A stretch of 11,722 nt of DNA, from positions 1 through 11,722 of the forward strand of contig JAICUS010000138.1 of the NCBI GenBank assembly GCA_025935735.1, given 5' to 3'. The translations under genes and the position numbers were made by a program. The DNA comes from Solirubrobacteraceae bacterium. Lineage in GTDB: Bacteria > Actinomycetota > Thermoleophilia > Solirubrobacterales > Solirubrobacteraceae. The notes below the pieces were generated by a model. The model saw only the letters and a list, made by a program, of their open reading frames with translations, ran no database searches and had not been told where the DNA came from. This document shows positions 6,901 to 11,722 of this stretch, one piece after another; within the stretch, counting starts at the first letter, position 1, and each line of letters starts with the position of its first letter.

Positions 6901-7683
6901 TCAGCCCTCCACGGGCGGTGGGATGAGGATGCGCAGCCGGCCGGCGGCGGTGAGCGCGAAGCCGCGGCCGGCGAACTCGCAGGTCAGGGTGGTGGCGGTC
7001 GCGTCGCATTCGAACCGCCCGACGCGCGCGGCGTGCAGCGTGCGGGTGGCGCGCGGGCGGGCGCAATGGCAGCGCGTCGCGCCCCCGGCCGCGTTGAGCC
7101 GCACGCCGAACGGGCGGCCGCCGCACAGCACGCGGCGGGCGTGGTGGTCGTCGCGCATCGAGCAGGCGAGCGCGCCGCCGAAGACCCGGAACGCGCGCGG
7201 GCGCGGGTCCGGGCGCTGCGCGCGGTGGAAGGCGCCCGCTTTCAGCCGGGTGCCGTCCCAGTGCCACAGCCGCGCCCGGCTGCCGCCCGTGGGCACGCAG
7301 CCGTCGTCGGCCCGGCGGAACACCGGCTGCTCCTCGCGGATGTCGTCGCCGGCCTTCCTCAGCCCGTCGATGCGCGGGCCGCGGTCCCACGGCCCCGTGA
7401 CGTGGTGCCAGGCGCCGTCGGTGAAGACGAGCACGGTCCAGATCCGGTTCGGCGCGCACTGCTGGGCCCGCAGGACCACGCCCATCGCCCGGCTGCCCGG
7501 GCCCAGGAACGCGCCGCAGACGCCGCCGATCACCTCGCTCGGGAAGTCCGGGTTCGCCACGCCGGCCTGGGCGGCGGCCTGGCGCACCGCGGTCTTCGAG
7601 CAGTCGGCGGCGGCCGCGGTGCCGTGCGGATTGGTGGCGACGATGAGCGCGGCCGCGAGCGTGAGGGTGAAGCGGACGTGCAT
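6901..7683 (-). CDS. Secreted cysteine-rich protein of unknown function (DUF6636-like C-terminus)
   Basis: A 260-residue protein with a signal peptide (residues 1 to about 25, hydrophobic TLTLAAALIVAT, cleavage near TAAA/ADC). The mature part has ten cysteines (28, 56, 76, 129, 174, 187, 205, 207, 226, 235), suggesting disulfides outside the cell. Residues about 165-252, including CSMRDD, FECDATATTLTCEFAGRGFAL and LTAAGRLRIL, resemble the pattern I associate with DUF6636 in secreted actinobacterial proteins; this is a from-memory match and moderate at best. Residues 77-145 contain tryptophan-rich strands (IWTVLVFTDGAWHHV, LWHWDGTRLKAG). The ATG shares one base with the stop of the upstream NHL gene (TGATG), and its own stop is 4 bp before the next NHL gene, so it is translated between the two paralogues. 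No enzyme motif seen. Confidence 0.8.
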   Translation of the reverse strand: MHVRFTLTLAAALIVATNPHGTAAAADCSKTAVRQAAAQAGVANPDFPSEVIGGVCGAFLGPGSRAMGVVLRAQQCAPNRIWTVLVFTDGAWHHVTGPWDRGPRIDGLRKAGDDIREEQPVFRRADDGCVPTGGSRARLWHWDGTRLKAGAFHRAQRPDPRPRAFRVFGGALACSMRDDHHARRVLCGGRPFGVRLNAAGGATRCHCARPRATRTLHAARVGRFECDATATTLTCEFAGRGFALTAAGRLRILIPPPVEG

Positions 7684-9293
7684 CAGCCGGAGGGGATGAG
7701 CGCGGCTTCGTCGACGCGGCCGAACAGCGCGGGCGGGCAGCCGCTCACGCACTGGCGCCAGTCGCCCGGGCGCAGGGGCCGCGGCCGGCGCGAGTAGCGC
7801 GGGCGGGGCCGGAAGATGCGGCCGCCGCGGCTGCACGGGTAGGTCCCCCAGCGCAGCCGGTCGCGCACGAGCGACACCGACGCCATCGCGCTGCAGGCCA
7901 CATCTTCGAAGACCTGGCAGTCGACCCGGCGGGGGCCGAAGCGGCGGCAGTCGTCGACGTTGTCTCCCAGGTCCAGCGCGTACGCCACCAGCTGGGCGGT
8001 CTCCTCCGGCAGCCAGCGCTGCGGGAAGATCCGCGTGCGGTCGTAGGCGCGGTCGCCGGCGGGGTCGGACGCCGTCAGCGTCACGGTCTGCGGCTGCCGG
8101 CTCAGCCCCCGGGGCAGCGGCAGGCGCGACTCGCCGGCGCCGAGCGCGGCGGTCGTGCTGTGCCCGGCCACGGTGAGCATCACGGTGGCCGGCCGGGTCA
8201 GGCTCACGTGGACGGCGTTCGCCCGCCCCGGCCCGAACACCCGGTCGCGGTCGCGCACCAGTGCCACGCCCAGCAGTTGCGGCGCGTCCGGCGCGATGTA
8301 GCGGACGAGGTCCGGCAGCGGGGCCGCGCCGTTCTCCTCCTCGCTGATCAGCACGCCGCCGTCCGGCGCGACGGCGATGGCGCGCGGCCGGCCGAACCGG
8401 CCCCGGATCGCCGGCTGGCCGGCGGCGTCCTGGACGAGGCCGTTCGGGGCGGTGGCGGCGAACGGGCCGCCGCCGGCGATCACCTGCATCGTCCCGTCGG
8501 GGGCGACGCGCCAGACGCGCGTGTGGTCCATGATCGCGCTGTCGATGGAATCGTCCGTCAACACGAAGCCGCCGTCGGCGGTCGCGGCGATCTGGTTGAC
8601 GTTGATGTGCTCGCCCGCCGGCGCGCGCGCCGCCGGCGTCAGCGTCCCGTCGGGGGCGAGCCGCAGCACCCGGGCGTAGTCCACCCCGACAAGCAGGCCG
8701 CCGGGAGCGGCCGCCACGGCGGTGACCCGGGTGCCGGGCACGCGCACCGTGCGCAGCCGCCCGTCCGGCGCGACCTCGCGCAGCGTGTCGTCGTCGACGA
8801 AGGCGAACCCGCCGCCGGGCAGCGGCGCGACGCTCAGCGGGTAGCCGGCGTCCGCCTGCGTGGCGAGGACGCCGTCGCGGGGCTTCAGCCTGCCGCCGCC
8901 GGCCACCGTGGAGATCGTCCCGTCGGGCGCGACCATGCGGACCTTGTGGTTGTCCTCGTCGGCGATCAGGAAGCCGCCGCCGGGCAGCGCCGCCAGCCCG
9001 TCCGCACCGAACTCGGCCTCGAGGGCCGGACCGCCGTCGCCGGAGTCGCCGAACTCCTCGTTGCCGGCGACGGGCCGGATGATCCCCTGCCGGTCCACCC
9101 GCCACACGGACGTGCGGTCGGCCACCAGGAAGCTGCCGTCGGGCAGCCCGGCCACCAGCGCCCGCTCGGCCAGCCCGGCGAACACCGCCGGCTCGCCGTC
9201 GCGCGGCGCCGACCGCCCCCCGCCGGCGAGCGTGAACACGCCCCCGGCGGGGAAGGCGAGCAGCAGCAGCGGCAACGTGGCGAGGCGGCGCAT
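7683..9293 (-). CDS. Secreted NHL-repeat beta-propeller protein with six-Cys tail (copy 2)
   Basis: 536 residues from the ATG at 9291-9293 (MRRLATLPLLLLAF). I prefer this to the TTG at 9332 because it puts a hydrophobic export segment at the N-terminus. The cleavage site is weak, since FTLAGGG of the first repeat follows almost at once. Propeller repeats run from about 20 to 335 (AALPGGGFLI, VRMVAPDGTI, STVAGGG, with GDGGPA at 85-90). A beta domain from about 352 to 415 begins RVFGPGR. The tail has six cysteines (449, 459, 467, 487, 515, 519) and ends FGRVDEAALIPSG. Architecture, cysteine order and C-terminus match the second NHL protein downstream, so the two are an old tandem duplication separated by the cysteine-rich gene. 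It is 60 bp downstream of the methyltransferase. Ligand or partner unknown. Confidence 0.85.
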   Translation of the reverse strand: MRRLATLPLLLLAFPAGGVFTLAGGGRSAPRDGEPAVFAGLAERALVAGLPDGSFLVADRTSVWRVDRQGIIRPVAGNEEFGDSGDGGPALEAEFGADGLAALPGGGFLIADEDNHKVRMVAPDGTISTVAGGGRLKPRDGVLATQADAGYPLSVAPLPGGGFAFVDDDTLREVAPDGRLRTVRVPGTRVTAVAAAPGGLLVGVDYARVLRLAPDGTLTPAARAPAGEHINVNQIAATADGGFVLTDDSIDSAIMDHTRVWRVAPDGTMQVIAGGGPFAATAPNGLVQDAAGQPAIRGRFGRPRAIAVAPDGGVLISEEENGAAPLPDLVRYIAPDAPQLLGVALVRDRDRVFGPGRANAVHVSLTRPATVMLTVAGHSTTAALGAGESRLPLPRGLSRQPQTVTLTASDPAGDRAYDRTRIFPQRWLPEETAQLVAYALDLGDNVDDCRRFGPRRVDCQVFEDVACSAMASVSLVRDRLRWGTYPCSRGGRIFRPRPRYSRRPRPLRPGDWRQCVSGCPPALFGRVDEAALIPSG

Positions 9294-9321
9294 GAGCAGC
9301 GGAACCGTCCGCCCGGCGCGC

Positions 9322-9339
9322 GCCCCGCGCAATCGGGGC
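9322..9339 (-). other. Hairpin in the methyltransferase/NHL gap
   Basis: GCCCCG (9322-9327) and CGGGGC (9334-9339) form a perfect 6-bp stem with a 6-nt loop, in the 60-bp gap upstream of the NHL gene. There is no T-run after it. It could weaken read-through, mark an RNA processing point, or be chance in GC-rich DNA. A second near-palindrome, CCTGAA/TTCAGG (9345-9358, 2-nt centre), overlaps the methyltransferase stop codon. Confidence 0.35.
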
Positions 9340-9353
9340 AGCGCCCTGAACTT

Positions 9354-10103
9354 TCAGGACCGGTGCACGACGATGCGCAGGCCCGCGTCGAACGCCGGCA
9401 GCGTGCGCAGGTCGCCATGGCGCGCGTCCCAGGTGCCGTCGGCCAGGTCGCGGCGGACGGCGTCGACGGCCCGCCGGCGGACGTCCGGGTCCAGCCGGGC
9501 GAAGCCCGACGTGGCGTCGGTGACCGCGTCGTCGAGCACCCGCTCGGGGTGCGCCCAGAAGGAGCCGAACGTCCAGTCGGGCGTGTCGCGGGCGATCGGC
9601 AGCGGCGTGACCTCGGTTCCCGGGCCGAGCCACGCGGCCAGCCGGTCGGGCGCGGGGAAGTCGCGGCGGTCCTGCTCGGCCACCTCGGGCAGGTAGTCGC
9701 GGGGGAGCCACATCCGCGCGCTCACCTCGGCGTCGAAGGTGACGATGACCACGGGCCCGCGGGCCACCCGGCGCAGCTCGCGCACGCCGCGCTCGCACCC
9801 GTCGCCCCAGTGGTGGATGGTCAGCACGGCCAGCGCCGCGTCGACCGAGGCGTCGCGCAGCGGGAGGTCCTGGGCGAAGGCGCGGATGGCCGGCGCGAGG
9901 TGCGGCGGGCGCTGGGCGGCCATCACGTCGCTGGGCTCGACCGCCACCACGTGCCGTCCCGCGGGCTCATAGGAGCCGGTGCCGGCGCCCACGTCGACGA
10001 CGGTGCGCGCGTCCCCGAGCGCCGACTCGATGCGGGCGCGCAGCTCGGGGTCGGGGCGGCGGGTGCGGGCGTACCCGGCGCCGATGCGGTCATAGCGCGT
10101 CAC
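9354..10103 (-). CDS. Class I SAM-dependent methyltransferase
   Basis: A 249-residue cytoplasmic methyltransferase of the Methyltransf_11/UbiE-like type. It starts at GTG 10103 with VTRYDRIGAGYARTRRPDP, a start typical of the family. Motif I is VVDVGAGTGSYE (35-46), the acidic residue after strand 2 is in VAVEPSDVM (53-61), and motif II/III residues are in DASVDAALAVLTIHHW (84-99). It therefore binds S-adenosylmethionine; the acceptor is unknown. The GTG overlaps the stop of the upstream glycosyltransferase by 4 bp (GTGA), so the two are translationally coupled and probably modify the same molecule. The frame extends upstream through the glycosyltransferase gene in another phase, but that part is an artefact. 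Confidence 0.91.
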   Translation of the reverse strand: MTRYDRIGAGYARTRRPDPELRARIESALGDARTVVDVGAGTGSYEPAGRHVVAVEPSDVMAAQRPPHLAPAIRAFAQDLPLRDASVDAALAVLTIHHWGDGCERGVRELRRVARGPVVIVTFDAEVSARMWLPRDYLPEVAEQDRRDFPAPDRLAAWLGPGTEVTPLPIARDTPDWTFGSFWAHPERVLDDAVTDATSGFARLDPDVRRRAVDAVRRDLADGTWDARHGDLRTLPAFDAGLRIVVHRS

Positions 10104-11368
10104 GCGGCGGCGACCCGCTCGATCGCGTCGGCGGCGGTCACGGTCCCGGGCGCGGCGCGCAGCCGGCGCGAGATCGCATCCAGGCGCCGCCGCAGCGCCG
10201 CGTCGCCCAGCAGCGCGTCCAGCGCGCCGGTGAGCTGCTCGGGCGCGTGGTCGTAGGTCGGCAGCCGCAGGCCGAGCCCGCACTCGTGCATGCGCTGGGC
10301 GTTGTCGTACTGGTCCCAGAACAGCGGCAGCAGCACCATCGGGCGGCCGGCGTGCAGGCACTCGGTGACCGTGTTGTTGCCGCCGTGGGTGATCACCGCG
10401 TCCACCTGCGGCAGGATCGAGGCCTGCGGGAGGAACTCGGCGCCGGCCATGTTGTCCGCCAGGCGCAGCTGGTCGTGCTGCGGGCCGAGCGAGACGACGA
10501 CCCGGAAGCGCGTGGCGGCGAGCGAGTCGATCAGCGTCTGCATCAGCGCCACGTCGGCCGAGCCGAGCGAGCCGAGGCTGAGGTAGACCAGCGGGCCGTC
10601 GCCGCTGAAGTCGGGCGGCGGCTCCCACGGCGCGTCGGTGGCGCGCACGCTGGCCTGGAGGTTCGTCCAGCCGTCCAGCGGGCGCGCCCGCGCGTAGTCG
10701 ACCTCGTCCGGATAGACGTAGAGGTTCGCGTAGGGCGAGACGTGCATGAACTCCAGCTCGGGCAGCCCGGGGGCGCCGCGCTCGCGGCAGAACGCGTCGA
10801 GCTCGGCGTGCATGGCGGCGTGGGTGCGGCGGAACTCGGCCCAGTAGTCGCCCCAGCCGGAGCGGTCGCCCGCGGGGTGGCCGGAGAACGGCGGCGGCAC
10901 GTCCGGGTCGCGGATCTCCGCCGGGTGGCAGGAGACGATCCGCACCCACGGGCGCCCGGACGCCGGCAGCGCCGGGAACGCGCACACGTTGTCCTCCACG
11001 ATCGCGTCCGGCGCCAGCTCGTCGATGACGTCGCGCAGCCGGTCGTCCACGTAGCGGGCGCCGTCGATCAGCGCCTGCATCGTCGGCGCGATGAACGTGC
11101 CGAGCTGCTCGATCGTCGGCGTGCGGAACAGCGGCGCGGTGTCGCGGATGAAGTCCTTCCAGAACTGGCCGGGCGCCTCCTCGGTCTCGGGCTTGGGGCC
11201 GAGCCGCACGAGCCGCTCCTCGAAGCCCTGCGCCGCCAGCGTCCCGGCGAAGGACTCCTCCACGATGAACACCACGCGGTGGCCGCGGGCGCGCAGCACG
11301 TCGCCGATGCCGACGCAATTGTTGGTGGGGCCGTAGGCGCCCTCGGGGAAGAACGCGATCGTGCTCAA
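10100..11368 (-). CDS. GT1-type (MGT/UGT-like) glycosyltransferase
   Basis: A 422-residue GT-B-fold glycosyltransferase, of the group that transfers a sugar from an NDP-sugar to small molecules such as macrolides, lipids or pigments. The N-terminal Rossmann strand is STIAFFPEGAYGPTNN, the second domain begins LVYLSLGSLGS (260-270), and the donor-binding signature is LPQASILPQVDAVITHGG (313-330) followed by NNTVTECLHAGRP and PLFWDQYDNAQR (348-359; D352/Q353). The start is a TTG at 11368, a short distance below a TANNNT -10 box, so translation is leaderless or nearly so. The catalytic His usually found after the first strand (GHxxP) is not obvious: the matching stretch is GAYGPTNN. Its acceptor is unknown; the coupled methyltransferase suggests glycosylation plus methylation of one product. 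Confidence 0.88.
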   Translation of the reverse strand: MSTIAFFPEGAYGPTNNCVGIGDVLRARGHRVVFIVEESFAGTLAAQGFEERLVRLGPKPETEEAPGQFWKDFIRDTAPLFRTPTIEQLGTFIAPTMQALIDGARYVDDRLRDVIDELAPDAIVEDNVCAFPALPASGRPWVRIVSCHPAEIRDPDVPPPFSGHPAGDRSGWGDYWAEFRRTHAAMHAELDAFCRERGAPGLPELEFMHVSPYANLYVYPDEVDYARARPLDGWTNLQASVRATDAPWEPPPDFSGDGPLVYLSLGSLGSADVALMQTLIDSLAATRFRVVVSLGPQHDQLRLADNMAGAEFLPQASILPQVDAVITHGGNNTVTECLHAGRPMVLLPLFWDQYDNAQRMHECGLGLRLPTYDHAPEQLTGALDALLGDAALRRRLDAISRRLRAAPGTVTAADAIERVAAA

Positions 11369-11378
11369 AGCCGCGCGC

Positions 11379-11384
11379 AGTCTA
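11379..11384 (-). promoter_or_regulatory. Candidate -10 element for the glycosyltransferase operon
   Basis: On the minus strand TAGACT (TANNNT type) ends ten bases before the TTG start, so the mRNA would have a leader of only a few bases or none. No -35 element is recognisable. It faces away from the + strand candidate at 11398-11403, and the two boxes are only 13 bp apart, so the operons probably compete for or share promoter DNA. Confidence 0.45.
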
Positions 11385-11397
11385 TGGGGCGGTCTGG

Positions 11398-11403
11398 TAC
11401 GCT
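11398..11403 (+). promoter_or_regulatory. Candidate -10 element for the RNHCP gene leader
   Basis: TACGCT matches the TANNNT pattern of the other two candidate promoters here. A start site near 11410 would leave a leader of about 130 nt before the TTG at 11543. Assigned by pattern and position only. Confidence 0.4.
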
Positions 11404-11410
11404 CGCCGCG

Positions 11411-11542
11411 ACTCTCCCCGAGGGGAGGTGGATGTCTTTATGACCGCCGCCCGCGAACACCCGACGTCGGACTAGCGCGACCGCTCTCGCGGCCGCCCTC
11501 CGGCGTCACACGTTCTCGCCCTCCCCTGACCTCGGAGACCCC
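11411..11542 (+). promoter_or_regulatory. Structured leader with mini-ORFs upstream of the RNHCP gene
   Basis: The leader has a strong Shine-Dalgarno-like GGGGAGG (11422-11428) that is not used by the main gene. It precedes a three-codon ORF, ATG TCT TTA TGA (11432-11443), whose stop overlaps a second ATG (11440) opening an 11-codon [14 protein letters not shown], ending with TAG at 11473-11475. The GGGGAG can pair with CTCCCC at 11414-11419 or, alternatively, GGGGAGG with CCTCCCC at 11520-11526. CGGAG (11533-11537), the main gene's Shine-Dalgarno, can pair with CTCCG at 11498-11502. CGCGA/TCGCG (11476-11491) and the palindrome CCGACGTCGG (11461-11470) add structure. The layout suggests leader-peptide or attenuation control, not demonstrated. 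Confidence 0.4.
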
Positions 11543-11722
11543 TTGCCGCACCATCAACGTGCGCGGCACCGAGCGGCGGGCTCGTTCCGCTGCCGCCACT
11601 GCCGGCTCGACGTGCCGCTCGACGCCCCCGGCACCGCGCACCGCACCCCCTGCCCCGCCTGCCTGTGGAGCCGCCACCTGGACGGCGCGCGCCCGGGCGA
11701 CCGCGCCGCCGAGTGCGGCGCG
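11543..11722 (+). CDS. RNHCP-domain protein, N-terminal part
   Basis: Partial: 60 codons up to the window end. The frame reads [11 protein letters not shown] (residues 15-25), then [14 protein letters not shown] (34-47) and PGDRAAEC (51-58). It therefore has two CxxC knuckles (C17/C20 and C37/C40) and the LWSRHxD signature of the RNHCP domain. The naming motif RNHCP is RTPCP here, a divergent version with Asn and His both replaced. I chose the TTG at 11543 because GGAG (11534-11537) lies 5 bases upstream and no in-frame ATG or GTG exists between it and the stop at 11441-11443. Four cysteines suggest a metal-binding, possibly RNA- or ribosome-associated protein; the family's role is not established as far as I know. 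It is divergent from the glycosyltransferase operon. Confidence 0.85.
   Translation, partial: MPHHQRARHRAAGSFRCRHCRLDVPLDAPGTAHRTPCPACLWSRHLDGARPGDRAAECGA

Noticed and set aside
5718..6926. 402-residue + strand frame over the first NHL gene
   Set aside because: Its His/Arg/Val/Ala-rich sequence is the complement of the repeated NHL coding pattern, with no motif of its own.
6901..9798. 965-residue minus-strand frame as one large secreted protein
   Set aside because: Only the last 260 residues, with their own ATG and signal peptide at 7683, are real; the rest is an out-of-phase reading of the NHL gene and methyltransferase.
8160..10256. 698-residue + strand frame over the second NHL gene and methyltransferase
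   Set aside because: It spans two well-supported minus-strand genes and their gap, is low in complexity and has no domain.
10247..11443. 398-residue + strand frame antisense to the glycosyltransferase
   Set aside because: No domain; Val/Arg/Gly/Ala-rich artefact of GC-rich third positions in the real gene.
11428..11475. 15-codon GTG-started small ORF in the RNHCP leader
   Set aside because: The GTG lies at the edge of the Shine-Dalgarno-like sequence itself, so it is unlikely to be the start used; the ATG at 11440 in the same frame is the better candidate.

Overview
The window is very GC-rich, chromosomal-looking DNA. Frequent GTG/TTG starts, 1-4 bp stop/start overlaps, long false frames on the opposite strand, secreted NHL-repeat proteins of the GDGGPA type and an RNHCP-domain protein all suggest an actinomycetote. 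Thermoleophilia (Solirubrobacterales-like) is my best guess, but that is inference; no marker gene is present.

Layout. (1) 1-557 (-): the N-terminal 185 codons of an IS110-family DEDD transposase, cut by the window edge. (2) 558-887: no protein gene. The part next to the transposase (558-757) holds several perfect hairpins and repeats, where an IS110-group element would encode its bridge RNA. (3) 888-2261 (-): an amidase-signature hydrolase, divergent from (4) 2296-5281 (+): a tightly coupled three-gene operon of Gfo/Idh/MocA oxidoreductase, DUF993 aldolase-like TIM barrel and sugar phosphate isomerase/epimerase-like TIM barrel. This looks like a sugar or sugar-derivative catabolic module. 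(5) 5265-11368 (-): a five-gene co-directional run, in transcription order GT1-type glycosyltransferase, SAM methyltransferase, secreted NHL propeller protein, secreted cysteine-rich protein, second secreted NHL propeller protein. (6) 11369-11542: a divergent promoter region and a structured leader carrying mini-ORFs. (7) 11543-11722 (+): the start of an RNHCP-domain zinc-knuckle-like gene, cut by the window edge.

How the genes may work together. In the catabolic triad the dehydrogenase would oxidise a sugar ring carbon, the isomerase/epimerase-like enzyme would rearrange or eliminate the keto product, and the DUF993 enzyme, which has a Schiff-base-type lysine, could cleave it; the substrate is unknown. 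The glycosyltransferase and methyltransferase overlap by 4 bp and probably modify one small molecule or glycan. The two NHL proteins share the same architecture (propeller, beta domain, six-cysteine tail, near-identical C-terminus) and sandwich a secreted cysteine-rich protein, so they look like an extracellular set of unknown function.

The most interesting items are the putative bridge-RNA region of the IS110 element, the NHL/cysteine-rich secreted operon, the RNHCP leader with its minimal ORF, and the DUF993 triad. None is proven to be a new system from sequence alone.
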